From: Motiliproteus sp036960405
GTDB lineage: Bacteria > Pseudomonadota > Gammaproteobacteria > Pseudomonadales > Balneatricaceae
DNA length: 28,711 nt
NCBI GenBank assembly: GCA_036960405.1
Contig: JBALWS010000049.1
Location: 1-28,711, forward strand
Reading direction: 5' to 3'
Shown: positions 16,420 through 24,287 of the stretch, in pieces
How the letters are laid out: each line of letters starts with the position of its first letter
How positions within the stretch are numbered: the first letter of the stretch is position 1
Notes under the pieces: model-generated
Databases searched by the model: none
Told to the model about the DNA's origin: nothing
Seen by the model: only the letters and a program-made list of their open reading frames with translations
Position numbers and translations under genes: made by a program

Positions 16420-17598
16420 ATGTTTCAGGTAGTGGTCGCCCACAGCGATGATATCGATACAGAAGATGCCGTTGAAGAGATTCTTGAGGCTTGCGATGCC
16501 CAGCTTAAGGGAATTGAACCGGCTGCTGGAGTGGTCTTCTGCGGTACCGAATACGAACACGAAACCGTCCTCAAGCTGATCTCTCAACGCTTTCCCGGGT
16601 TGCAACTGATTGGTTGTACCACCGATGGCGAAATGTCCAGCAGCGGCGGCTATACCGAAGATGCGATCGTACTGACCTTGTATTGCAGCGATACCATCCA
16701 GATCTATGCAGGGGTGGGCCAAGGAGCGGGTAGCGACCCCGAACGAGCCACGCGGGATGCGGTGCAGATGGCAACCGCAGGGCTCGATGGGGCTCCCAAG
16801 CTGGCGTTGGTGCTGCCCGATGGTTTGAGCTCCAACGCCTTCGATGTGTTGGATGGGTTCACCAATGCCTTAGGTCCGGATGTACCGGTTGTCGGCGGGA
16901 TGACGGCGGATCGAGTCGGCGGCTCAAAAAATACCTATTCGACTTACCAGTTTTACGGTGACCGGGTGTTGAGCGACGCCGTCTCAACCTTGATATTTAG
17001 TGGACCGCTGGTCTATTCGCTTGGTGTGGAGAGTGGTTGGAGTCCGATTGGCGAAAAAATGACGGTGACTAAATCGGATAATAATGTGTTGTTTGAATTG
17101 AATGGTCGCCCGGCCTTTGATCTGTACGCGCATTACTTAGGCGATGTGATGCGAGAAAACCTAGCCGGCTTGGGTTCCTATCCGTTAGCAGTCTACGAGC
17201 CCGGTTTGGAGCGGTTTTATCTGCGGGTCGCGCGTGCTGCCGATCCCGACAACGGTGAAGTGACTTTTCTGGGTGAAATTCCCGAAGGGGCGCAAGTCCA
17301 AATCACTCAGGCGATTCGTGATCAGGTCATCGATGGTGTTCGCCTCTCTGCCGAAAAAGCGCTGCAGCAATATCCAGGTACTAGCCCCGGCGCTGCGATG
17401 ACCTTCTCCTGCACCGGGCGTAAGAATGCGCTGGGGACTAAGACGCGCGAAGAGATAGCCGGTGCCGGTGAGGTGCTAGGCTCTAGCATCCCGATAACCG
17501 GGTTTTATACCTTCGGTGAAATAGGCCCCGTTTCTGATCACACTCGAGCGCGCTACCATAATACGACCTTTGTGACCTTGTTGATGGGGGAAGCATGA
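16420..17598 (+). CDS. FIST-domain sensory protein (possibly NosP-like)
   Basis: The 392-residue soluble protein has a FIST_N domain (about 25-215) and a FIST_C domain (about 222-370). FIST proteins are cytoplasmic ligand sensors, first proposed to bind small molecules such as amino acids; one subgroup, NosP, binds haem and senses nitric oxide and is encoded beside histidine kinases or c-di-GMP enzymes. Visible landmarks are GCTTDGEMSSSGGY at 65-78, PVVGGMTADR at 156-165, and the C-terminal TGFYTFGEIGP at 360-370 with RYHN at 378-381. Candidate haem-ligand histidines are H238, H374 and H380, but which would serve is unknown. GGAG 7 bases upstream sets the start. The stop overlaps the ATG of the cyclase by four bases, so the two are translationally coupled. 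Confidence 0.88.
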   Translation: MFQVVVAHSDDIDTEDAVEEILEACDAQLKGIEPAAGVVFCGTEYEHETVLKLISQRFPGLQLIGCTTDGEMSSSGGYTEDAIVLTLYCSDTIQIYAGVGQGAGSDPERATRDAVQMATAGLDGAPKLALVLPDGLSSNAFDVLDGFTNALGPDVPVVGGMTADRVGGSKNTYSTYQFYGDRVLSDAVSTLIFSGPLVYSLGVESGWSPIGEKMTVTKSDNNVLFELNGRPAFDLYAHYLGDVMRENLAGLGSYPLAVYEPGLERFYLRVARAADPDNGEVTFLGEIPEGAQVQITQAIRDQVIDGVRLSAEKALQQYPGTSPGAAMTFSCTGRKNALGTKTREEIAGAGEVLGSSIPITGFYTFGEIGPVSDHTRARYHNTTFVTLLMGEA

Positions 17599-18656
17599 GC
17601 GAAGAACTGATTCAGGCTGCCGATGAAGACGAGAAAGCCAAAGCAAAACGAGCAAAAAAAATGGAGCGTAAGTTGGTCCGGGCAGAAGAACGCTTGGTCG
17701 ATTACGAGCGCTTGGTCGACCGGACCCAGCATCTGCTCAATACCCGTATCGAAGAGGTCGAAGCGGCGCGTGCTGCGTTGGCCGCGCGGACCGAAGAGTT
17801 AGAAGAGAGTGAACAGCGTTTTCGTCAGCTGGCCGATGCCGCTTTCGAAGCCATTATCATTCATGCCGGTGAGCAGGTGCTCGATTGCAACGAGGCTGCC
17901 ATCAAGCTCTATCATGTCTCTAAACCGCAGCTGTTGCAGACCCCGTTTTTGAATTATATCCACCCCACCTCGCTGAAAGAGGGGGAGCGTTGGTTGCACC
18001 ATGCCACTCAAGAGCCTGTTGAACTGGCCCATCAAAGCAGCGATGGAGAGATGATTCCGGTTGAGATTCGCAGCCGGTCGATTTTGCACAAGGGCCAGCC
18101 AGCACTGATCACCGCAATTCGCGATATCTCCACCCACAAAGCGATGCAGGCCAAGCTCAACCAGATCGCTAATAGCGACCCGTTAACCGGGGTGGGTAAC
18201 CGTCGATTCTTCATGGAGATGGGCCATAAGGAGTATTTTCGGGCTGTTCGCTATACCCTGCCGTTGTCGTTGGTGATGCTCGATGTCGACCACTTCAAAC
18301 GGATCAATGATACCTACGGCCATGATATCGGCGATGTCGCGCTCAAGGCGTTGACCAAGGTCTGCGTCAATACCTTGCGTGATTGTGATGTACTGGCTCG
18401 TATCGGTGGCGAGGAGTTCGCGATCATCCTCCCGGGCAGCGACCTGTCGGGTGGCACCGCACTGGCCGAGCGACTGCGAAAGAATGTCGAGGATAACCAG
18501 ATCGAAACGGAGAAAGGCACCATTGCGTTTACCGTTAGCATGGGTATTACGGCGCTGCATGCCGGCGACGACGGTATCGAAACTCTGCTCAATCGAGCCG
18601 ATACGGGGCTGTATCGCGCCAAAGAGGGCGGGCGAAATCAGGTAGATAGTGAGTGA
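17595..18656 (+). CDS. PAS-GGDEF diguanylate cyclase with N-terminal coiled coil
   Basis: This cytoplasmic enzyme makes cyclic di-GMP from two GTP. The order is a long charged coiled coil (about 15-78), a PAS domain (about 75-180) and a GGDEF domain (about 190-350). The active-site loop is GGEEF at 271-275, the metal ligand D230 lies in MLDVDHF, and the inhibitory I-site RDCD at 262-265 is exactly five residues before GGEEF, so the enzyme should be active and product-inhibited. There is no membrane segment. Start and the FIST stop overlap as ATGA. The coiled coil directly ahead of PAS suggests it receives a signal from a partner, most simply the FIST protein. The next gene starts inside its last codons. 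Confidence 0.94.
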   Translation: MSEELIQAADEDEKAKAKRAKKMERKLVRAEERLVDYERLVDRTQHLLNTRIEEVEAARAALAARTEELEESEQRFRQLADAAFEAIIIHAGEQVLDCNEAAIKLYHVSKPQLLQTPFLNYIHPTSLKEGERWLHHATQEPVELAHQSSDGEMIPVEIRSRSILHKGQPALITAIRDISTHKAMQAKLNQIANSDPLTGVGNRRFFMEMGHKEYFRAVRYTLPLSLVMLDVDHFKRINDTYGHDIGDVALKALTKVCVNTLRDCDVLARIGGEEFAIILPGSDLSGGTALAERLRKNVEDNQIETEKGTIAFTVSMGITALHAGDDGIETLLNRADTGLYRAKEGGRNQVDSE

Positions 18657-19320
18657 TATTGCACAAGTGCCGACAACGATGACCGATCATCTCAATAAAC
18701 GTAACGCCAATACCCTTGTCGTACTCGATTTCGAGACCACCGGCTTGTCCCCCGATCAGGGTGACCGGGCGATCGAAATTGGTGCGGTACGGCTGGTCGA
18801 TGGACAGATTCAGGACCGCTATCAAGCACTGATGAATCCAGGCAAACGGGTCAATAACTTTATCGAGAACTACACCGGTATCAGCAACGCCATGCTGGCC
18901 GATGCGCCATCATGCGACGAGGTGATGAGCGAATTTTCCGACTACCTGGGTGACGACAATATGGTGGCGCATAACGCCTCGTTTGACCGTCGCTTCCTGT
19001 ATGCGGAATTAAACCGGATCGGCATCCACTCGCCGGGAGGTTTCGCTTGTTCGATGCTGACCTCTAGACGAATTTACCCCGACGCGCCCAATCATAAACT
19101 CGGTACGTTGGTGAGCTATATGCAGCTGCCTACCGATGGGGTCTATCACCGTGCCTTGGCCGACGCTGAAATGACCGCACATCTGTGGCTGCGGATACTT
19201 GACGATCTCGAGCAGCAGTTTGGCCTTAACGAGATCCCCTTCGAACTAATGCAGCAACTCGGTCGTACCGCCAAAAGTGCGGTGCCTAAGTTATTAAGTC
19301 GTCACGCCGAGCGCGCCTGA
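18649..19320 (+). CDS. DnaQ-like 3'-5' exonuclease (DEDDh)
   Basis: The 223-residue protein is a DEDDh exonuclease of the DnaQ family. Its motifs are Exo I DFETTG (D27, E29), Exo II HNASFDRRF, and Exo III YHRALADA. It is a stand-alone domain, shorter than the main proofreading subunit and without its polymerase-binding tail, so it is more likely a repair or RNA-processing nuclease than the replicative epsilon. A GTG at 18649 with AGG nearby overlaps the cyclase stop by eight bases; the ATG at 18679 is an alternative start that loses ten residues but keeps all motifs. Coupling to the cyclase gene suggests cotranscription. Confidence 0.87.
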   Translation: MSDIAQVPTTMTDHLNKRNANTLVVLDFETTGLSPDQGDRAIEIGAVRLVDGQIQDRYQALMNPGKRVNNFIENYTGISNAMLADAPSCDEVMSEFSDYLGDDNMVAHNASFDRRFLYAELNRIGIHSPGGFACSMLTSRRIYPDAPNHKLGTLVSYMQLPTDGVYHRALADAEMTAHLWLRILDDLEQQFGLNEIPFELMQQLGRTAKSAVPKLLSRHAERA

Positions 19321-19324
19321 CCCC

Positions 19325-20038
19325 GTGCGGCTGGATCGCTTTCTCAGTAACCTCCCCCAGGGTAGTCGTAAACAAGCCCGCCATTGGCTCATAGCCAAAC
19401 AAGTGCGGGTTGACGGACAGGTTGTGACCGATCCGTTGCACCCGGTGACGCCGTTCAGTCATATCAAGCTTGAAAACCAACTGTTGCAGTCGCGCCAGCC
19501 GCGCTACTTTATGCTCAACAAACCCCCTGGTTATCTCAGCGCGACTACCGACCCCGAACATCCGACCGCGCTGCAGCTGCTCGACGAACCCGAACACGAA
19601 CAGCTCCATATCGCGGGCCGACTCGACCGTAACAGCTCCGGCTTGTTACTGATCACCGACGATGGCCGTTGGTCGCGCAGCCTTACCGAACCCGACAAAC
19701 GGATCGCCAAGGTCTACCTCGTCGAGACCGAAGACCCGATCCACCCCGACACTGCCCAGCGCTTCGCCGAAGGGATCTACTTTGGCTACGAGGACATCAC
19801 CACCAAACCGGTTCAACTCGAACAGCTCGATGCCCGGCTTGTCAGACTGACCCTCTACGAAGGCCGTTATCATCAGATCAAGCGGATGTTTGGGCGCTTT
19901 CGTAACAAAGTGGTCGCTTTGCATCGTGAGAGCGTTGGAGCGATCACGCTTGACTCAATGTTGGCCCCCGGCGAGTATCGATCGCTGACCACCAGGGAGA
20001 TCGTCAGTACAGCAGTAGTGGCGGGTGAAGCCGGTTAA
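19325..20038 (+). CDS. rsuA: 16S rRNA pseudouridine(516) synthase
   Basis: RsuA converts U516 of 16S rRNA to pseudouridine. The 237-residue product (E. coli has 231) has an N-terminal S4 RNA-binding domain (about 1-50: MRLDRFL, VRVDGQVV) and a synthase domain with FMLNKPPGYLS at 62-72, the catalytic Asp D101 in GRLDRNSSGLLL, and the C-terminal YEGRYHQIKRMF motif. The GTG start lies four bases after the exonuclease stop and gives the expected N terminus. Assignment to RsuA rather than RluB/E/F is based on the overall match and small size. It closes the operon that begins with the FIST gene. Confidence 0.88.
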   Translation: MRLDRFLSNLPQGSRKQARHWLIAKQVRVDGQVVTDPLHPVTPFSHIKLENQLLQSRQPRYFMLNKPPGYLSATTDPEHPTALQLLDEPEHEQLHIAGRLDRNSSGLLLITDDGRWSRSLTEPDKRIAKVYLVETEDPIHPDTAQRFAEGIYFGYEDITTKPVQLEQLDARLVRLTLYEGRYHQIKRMFGRFRNKVVALHRESVGAITLDSMLAPGEYRSLTTREIVSTAVVAGEAG

Positions 20039-20103
20039 CTGTCGCTGTCGGCTCCAAGGTTCTCCATACTATCAGCACTATTGCACATCAATTATCTGGA
20101 AAA

Positions 20104-20132
20104 TTGACCTGTCACAGCACGTCATGGATTAT
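20104..20132 (+). promoter_or_regulatory. Candidate promoter for the PqqD-like gene
   Basis: TTGACC (20104-20109, five of six) and GATTAT (20127-20132, four of six) lie 17 bases apart in an AT-rich gap. Transcription would start near 20139, close to a small palindrome CACCC-TGA-GGGTG at 20136-20148. Confidence 0.5.
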
Positions 20133-20211
20133 GGACACCCTGAGGGTGGGCCTGACGTAGTTCTGTTTGTCATCAATTCAGACGAAACCTGTGCCGGGTC
20201 CCTAGTTACCG

Positions 20212-20619
20212 ATGCCCCTTATTGAAAATCACCAATGGGTTCTTCTCATGAATAATGCACAATATTTCTATCGGACGATCGTTTTCACAAGAAAAAATAA
20301 TCAAGTTTCCCTGGCAGACATCGATCAACCAGAAAATGTAACACCGCTGGATGAATGGCTGGGCACTGTCGTTTCGCTAGCCGATGGGAGTCATTCTATT
20401 CTGGAAATGATCGACTACATGAGCAAGAAATATCCGGCCCCGCCCTCTAATTTGGAAGAGACGCTGCACTCAGTCATCGAGCGGCTTGTGGAAGGCAATA
20501 TGATTAAACTGAGCGATGAACCGGTGACGCTGCCCTACTATCTAGCGGCACCCATTGAGGAGCTCGACTTAGATAAAGCCAGAAAACAGATCCAACAAGA
20601 TGGCTACAATCTCCATTAA
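20212..20619 (+). CDS. PqqD-like small protein, unknown role
   Basis: The 135-residue protein has a middle segment (about 45-105) with the pattern of the PqqD winged-helix fold: LADGSHSILEMIDYM, then a spacer KKYPAPPSNLEETLH, then VIERLVEGNMIKL. PqqD-like domains act as RiPP precursor recognition elements, but also occur in unrelated proteins. No radical SAM, precursor peptide or peptidase gene is near, so a RiPP role is not supported. No cysteine, signal peptide or membrane helix is seen. Two starts are possible: 20212 and an internal ATG at 20248 (residue 13), the latter with a more natural N terminus; neither has a clear ribosome binding site. The gene is more AT-rich than its neighbours at the N-terminal end. 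Confidence 0.65.
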   Translation: MPLIENHQWVLLMNNAQYFYRTIVFTRKNNQVSLADIDQPENVTPLDEWLGTVVSLADGSHSILEMIDYMSKKYPAPPSNLEETLHSVIERLVEGNMIKLSDEPVTLPYYLAAPIEELDLDKARKQIQQDGYNLH

Positions 20620-20693
20620 ACCGGTTAACAGCCGCTTACCAGAGTAGCGGGGCAGCCTAAATCGCGGCTTCGCTACCGAGTCGCCGCTATTCC

Positions 20694-21029
20694 ATGCCAT
20701 ATGACACCATGAAATCATGCCCTCACTGCAATATCGAGATCCGTGTCAGGGAGCTTCCGCATCAGGGGCTGTTTGATAACTTTAGAGTTTGCCCGAATTG
20801 TGAAGGGTTGTTCACTGTAGATACTGACACCAAACGCAGGCAAGCGATCTGTATTGGGATCTTGCTTGTTTCTTTGTTGTTTACCGTTTTGCTGTATTTC
20901 AAAGGCATGGAGTGGCTGATACCCGCGCTGTTTAGTTACGCTGTTATCACGGGGGTGCTTTATTGGGGTAATAAGAAACTATTCTTTGTGCCGCATGAAA
21001 CCAGTCGCAGTGCTGCGGATGATTCTTAG
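20694..21029 (+). CDS. Zinc-ribbon membrane protein, unknown
   Basis: The 111-residue protein has an N-terminal zinc ribbon with two CxxC knuckles (CPHC and CPNC) and then two hydrophobic helices (about 50-66 and 72-90) with a short basic loop and a soluble tail. It is likely an inner-membrane protein with its zinc domain in the cytoplasm. I know no function for this arrangement. The ATG at 20709 (residue 6, MKSCPHC) is an equally good or better start; neither has a clear ribosome binding site. It lies 74 bases after the PqqD-like gene. Confidence 0.65.
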   Translation: MPYDTMKSCPHCNIEIRVRELPHQGLFDNFRVCPNCEGLFTVDTDTKRRQAICIGILLVSLLFTVLLYFKGMEWLIPALFSYAVITGVLYWGNKKLFFVPHETSRSAADDS

Positions 21030-21065
21030 GCGCTCTGCTGCTTTGTTTTGTTGGTGTTACTGGCC

Positions 21066-21512
21066 ATGACGATTGATTGGATTAATGAAGCCAAACGTCA
21101 TTTTCGTATGACTAAGCCTCGTCACTTCACCAACTATAACCATTGTGAAGAGTGCGCCGAGCATGACCAGACGTTGATCAATTGTTCAATCGACACGATC
21201 GGTCTTGAAGAACTGGGCAATCCGGGTTGGGACCCCCTCTGCTTCTGTTCCGCTGAGGGTAAAAAATATTATATGCCCGCTTTGATTCGACTTTGTCTCG
21301 AAACCATTGATGATCAGTTTTACTTTGAACAGTTTTTGTTCCATTTAGAAAGCGACGGGGTAGATAACAGCCTGTTTATGAGCTGTGATGACGCGCAGCG
21401 TCGGCTTATCTCGTCTTTTATCGAACAGATGGTTGGCTATTTTGCCGAGCAAATAGACAATAATTACGCAACGGATGATGTGCTAAGGGTTTTTGAAATA
21501 TGGTCCCGTTGA
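21066..21512 (+). CDS. DUF6714-like cytoplasmic protein
   Basis: The 148-residue protein is soluble and acidic. Landmarks are the opening IDWINEAKRHF, a CEEC motif in NHCEECAEHD, a downstream GWDPLCF segment and YYMPALIRLCLE; these fit, from memory, the family DUF6714, whose function is unknown. The cysteines could bind a metal but no fixed set is obvious. The frame opens at a TTG at 21048, but the ATG at 21066 gives the normal start. Its stop overlaps the following secreted-protein gene by 13 bases, so they are cotranscribed. Confidence 0.7.
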   Translation: MTIDWINEAKRHFRMTKPRHFTNYNHCEECAEHDQTLINCSIDTIGLEELGNPGWDPLCFCSAEGKKYYMPALIRLCLETIDDQFYFEQFLFHLESDGVDNSLFMSCDDAQRRLISSFIEQMVGYFAEQIDNNYATDDVLRVFEIWSR

Positions 21513-22036
21513 TGGCAAGACGATGGGTTTGGGTGAACCTGCTCTGCCTGCTGTCCTCTTCTGCTGTGGCAGGGCTCTATTCTCGAGACTTGGCTTGCCA
21601 GCAGCAGGTTTCCCCTCGTGCCGTCGAGCTTTGTCACGCGCTGCAAGATGCGTTGGCCTGGAGCTGGACGGGGCATGCGATTATCTCGCCGGGCTTTCGG
21701 GTCGATACGGAGCGGGTTCGTGACCTGTATTGCCGTCTGCCCGTTACGGCAACCGATACCCCTGCATTGGTGGAGATCGCTTTGAGCGCAACCGATGCCA
21801 GTGATAAGGCTAACGTTCAGTTGTACAGCGGTACGCTGAGCTTGTTATCGATGCTGGGCGACAAGGCGTTAACTCGGTTTCCGAGTCGGAGCGATTTGGC
21901 TGACGATGCTCGGCGCGACAGCGCAAGTTATCTGCGCGAGCAGATCGTTCAGGCTGTTGCGGAATCGTCTTCGTCTATATTCAACCCGTCCCATCGGTAT
22001 TACATCTTGCTTAATGGCTGCCCTGAGCCAAGGTGA
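21500..22036 (+). CDS. Secreted protein of unknown function
   Basis: The 178-residue protein has a signal peptide (basic ARR, hydrophobic WVNLLCLLSSSAVA, cleavage near residue 24). The mature part has several cysteines (in DLACQQ, ELCHAL, DLYCRL and NGCPEP) that could form disulfides in the periplasm. I do not recognise it. AAGGG (21485-21489) supports the start at 21500; a second ATG at 21512 would give a protein shorter by four residues. It overlaps the DUF6714-like gene and is three bases from the VOC gene, so the three form one transcription unit. Confidence 0.65.
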   Translation: MVPLMARRWVWVNLLCLLSSSAVAGLYSRDLACQQQVSPRAVELCHALQDALAWSWTGHAIISPGFRVDTERVRDLYCRLPVTATDTPALVEIALSATDASDKANVQLYSGTLSLLSMLGDKALTRFPSRSDLADDARRDSASYLREQIVQAVAESSSSIFNPSHRYYILLNGCPEPR

Positions 22037-22039
22037 CGA

Positions 22040-22705
22040 ATGCAAACAAAAATTGATCATCTGGTTATCGCTGCGGAGACGCTTTCCCAGGGCATCGCCT
22101 ATGTAAAACAGTGCTTGGGGGTTGTAATACCCTATGGCGGCGAGCACCCGAAAATGGGGACTCATAATCACTTGATGCAGCTCGGTGACGATACCTTTCT
22201 CGAAGTGATTGCCATCAACCCTGAGATGACAGCTCCTGAAACGCCGAGGTGGTTCGGCTTGGATGACCCTTTTGTCAGACGTCAAATCGCAGCGCGTCCA
22301 GCCTTGATCGGTTGGGTAGTGAATAGCTCCAATATCGATACGTTTTTGAACCAAGCCAACTTCTCATTTGGTAAGTCGGAGTTGATCACCCGAGGAGAGC
22401 TGAGCTGGAATTTTGGCCTCCCCGATGATGGCCGGCTCCTGGCCGGGGGGATGTTGCCCTATGTTATGGAGTGGCACTGCGATACCCATCCCGCTAACAA
22501 CATGGCGGATCTGGGTTGTCGTTTTGAAGCCTTGGAGATTCACCATCCACAGCCCTGTTGGCTTCGGGCTGTGTTGGACTCCGTTGATGCCGCCGGGCTG
22601 GTAAAGATCGTGGCGCTGCCCGCCGGTAGGGCGCCCTATCTGGTGGTGCATATCCGTACCCCGGAGGGGGTGAAACAGCTTCGCAGTGATATTGGGCTGT
22701 TTTAG
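22040..22705 (+). CDS. VOC-superfamily (glyoxalase-like) protein
   Basis: The 221-residue protein opens with KIDHLVIAAETL, the usual first strand of a VOC fold with a potential metal ligand H7, and continues with GTHNHLMQLGDDTFLEVIAI, the second strand-pair carrying further ligand candidates (H in NHLM and E in FLEV). This matches the glyoxalase-like family PF13468. Members include dioxygenases, lyases and resistance proteins; the substrate here is unknown. The second half is diverged, with HCDTHPANNM as a possible extra metal site. AAGGTG lies close before the ATG. It is three bases after the secreted protein gene. Confidence 0.84.
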   Translation: MQTKIDHLVIAAETLSQGIAYVKQCLGVVIPYGGEHPKMGTHNHLMQLGDDTFLEVIAINPEMTAPETPRWFGLDDPFVRRQIAARPALIGWVVNSSNIDTFLNQANFSFGKSELITRGELSWNFGLPDDGRLLAGGMLPYVMEWHCDTHPANNMADLGCRFEALEIHHPQPCWLRAVLDSVDAAGLVKIVALPAGRAPYLVVHIRTPEGVKQLRSDIGLF

Positions 22706-22766
22706 CACTGTATTTAGCGACAAGTCGCATATGTTTCAATCGCGATCACTAAAGGGAACCCCGTAG

Positions 22767-23246
22767 ATGATAGACTTCCGCCAACGTGCTGCTGATGGCC
22801 TTCGAGTCGGGGACTCATTCCGCATCTCGCGAACTTTTACCGACGACGATGTTATTCATTTCGCCAAGCTATCCGGCGACTATAACCCCATTCATTTCGA
22901 TGCTCGCTTTGCTAAAGCGCGGAGCTTCAAAGCACCGATCTGTCATGGACTATTAACGGCAAGTTTGGTTACCGAAATTGGTGGGCAGATTGGCTGGCTA
23001 GCGTCGGTCATGAACTTTCGATTCAAAAGGCCGGTGTATGTCGGTGACACGCTCACGTGCCGTTGGGTCATCACCAGCATAGATCTACGTGGTCGAGCCA
23101 ACGCTAGCGCCACCATCACCCAAGATGACGGTTCTATTGTCATCGAAGCGGAGATAAGCGGCGTGGTGCCAGGCGTTGAGGAACGTGGGGTTCTAAATCA
23201 GATGCTGTTGGAGGGAGACCCAACAAACGGGCTAACCCGCACATAG
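22767..23246 (+). CDS. MaoC-like hydratase (PhaJ type)
   Basis: The 159-residue protein is a hot-dog-fold enzyme of the MaoC family. The hydratase 2 motif is present with catalytic Asp and His: GDYNPIHFD with D38 and H43, followed by the characteristic ICHGLLTASLV segment. Such enzymes hydrate enoyl-CoA to (R)-3-hydroxyacyl-CoA and can feed PHA synthesis or fatty-acid oxidation. No PHA synthase is seen here. AAAGGGA (22751-22757) is a good ribosome binding site with a 9-base spacer. The last 25 residues are an unconserved tail. Confidence 0.88.
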   Translation: MIDFRQRAADGLRVGDSFRISRTFTDDDVIHFAKLSGDYNPIHFDARFAKARSFKAPICHGLLTASLVTEIGGQIGWLASVMNFRFKRPVYVGDTLTCRWVITSIDLRGRANASATITQDDGSIVIEAEISGVVPGVEERGVLNQMLLEGDPTNGLTRT

Positions 23247-23354
23247 CAGGTTGCATAGCTAAGACAGACACATAACCATCGCATCAACGCAGACCGGCCA
23301 GTGACTTCGCTCCATTGTAGGTGGGTTCTGTGTGGCGATAACAAGGATTACGAC

Positions 23355-23696
23355 ATGTCAGATAAATATTTCTTCAAGGGGCGGCAGGATGCGCGCCAAA
23401 ATCACGTCAATTACGGTTTTCAGACTAAGGCCAGCCATAAAGTGGGTAGCAAGAAATACCCATTGACCCTGGTTGTCACCAGTGAGGCACGCAAGCAAGA
23501 GGTTGAAGCGATGGTGGCTGAGGCCCAGCTATACGCTGACATTAGTGTTGATAGTAACGAGGACGCAGTGGAGTCGATAGCCGAACTGACTGCGCTGCTC
23601 AACAAAGTAGATACCGTTAAACAGGATAAAATCCCCGCGCGCAACGATCCCTGCAGTTGCGGCAGCGGCAAAAAATATAAGAAGTGCTGCGGCTAG
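23355..23696 (+). CDS. PBPRA1643-family SEC-C protein
   Basis: The 113-residue protein begins FFKGRQDARQNHVNYGF and ends with a SEC-C zinc motif, DPCSCGSGKKYKKCCG, at the very C terminus. This arrangement matches the PBPRA1643 family of SWIM/SEC-C metal-binding proteins (TIGR04102, from memory), found mainly in marine gammaproteobacteria; the function is unknown. The start at 23355 is supported by AAGGA at 23343-23347 and by the family's N terminus; an upstream extension in frame to 23301 is rejected. It is the second SEC-C protein in the window besides YchJ. Confidence 0.87.
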   Translation: MSDKYFFKGRQDARQNHVNYGFQTKASHKVGSKKYPLTLVVTSEARKQEVEAMVAEAQLYADISVDSNEDAVESIAELTALLNKVDTVKQDKIPARNDPCSCGSGKKYKKCCG

Positions 23697-23779
23697 GCAA
23701 AAAATAGGGTGCTGGCAGGGTGGTACGACGGACGTTCAAAGCGGATCTTTTATGCAACATATCGAGATTAATCAACGTT

Positions 23780-24217
23780 ATGACCGATAACTATCAACAG
23801 ATTGCGGCTCAGCGCGAAGCCGAGTGTGCTGAACGGGCTGTCTTTTTTGATAGCCGCCTGCGTTTTTTTTCCAAGACAAACTGGATCACCGTACTGGTTC
23901 CCTCTTTACTTGGTGTTGTTGCGGGATCTGCTTTGTTCGCACCCTCTAGCTCGGTTTGGATGGGTGTTGGCGTACTGCTGGCCGCCCTCTTGGCTGCGGT
24001 GCATAAAGGACTTGATTGTGATGCTCATCAGACCGAATGCCGAAGGCTAGTCCAGGCTTATCGTGGTTTAGAGGTTCGCTATCGGACGCTGCATCAAATC
24101 GAAACAGCCACTATTGTTGATCAATTACTGGCGCTAGATAACACCCTTGCGGAGCTTCGTGAGAGCCAGAATGCAACGGTCGATCCGCAGTGGCTTAAAC
24201 GCTGGCTTTATCGATGA
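23780..24217 (+). CDS. Two-helix membrane protein, SLATT-like layout
   Basis: The 145-residue protein has a soluble acidic N terminus (about 30 residues), two adjacent membrane helices (about 36-75, separated by a short loop) and a helical C-terminal domain of about 70 residues rich in Leu, Arg and Glu. This 2-TM plus coiled-helix layout resembles the DUF4231/SLATT group, some of which are membrane effectors in defence systems, but no nucleotidyltransferase or SLOG gene is nearby, so this is only a resemblance. The frame is open to 23720; the ATG at 23780 (residue 21) is preferred because the upstream part looks random. No clear ribosome binding site. Confidence 0.6.
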   Translation: MTDNYQQIAAQREAECAERAVFFDSRLRFFSKTNWITVLVPSLLGVVAGSALFAPSSSVWMGVGVLLAALLAAVHKGLDCDAHQTECRRLVQAYRGLEVRYRTLHQIETATIVDQLLALDNTLAELRESQNATVDPQWLKRWLYR

Positions 24218-24287
24218 GAAGATAGCCGGATTAGTATTCAGTCCGATGTTGCCGCCAATAACCCGATAACCGCTCCTGGAGGAGAGA

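Noticed and set aside
20136..20148. Small palindrome CACCC-TGA-GGGTG as an operator
   Set aside because: Only five paired bases; it is mentioned with the promoter but not counted as a separate site.
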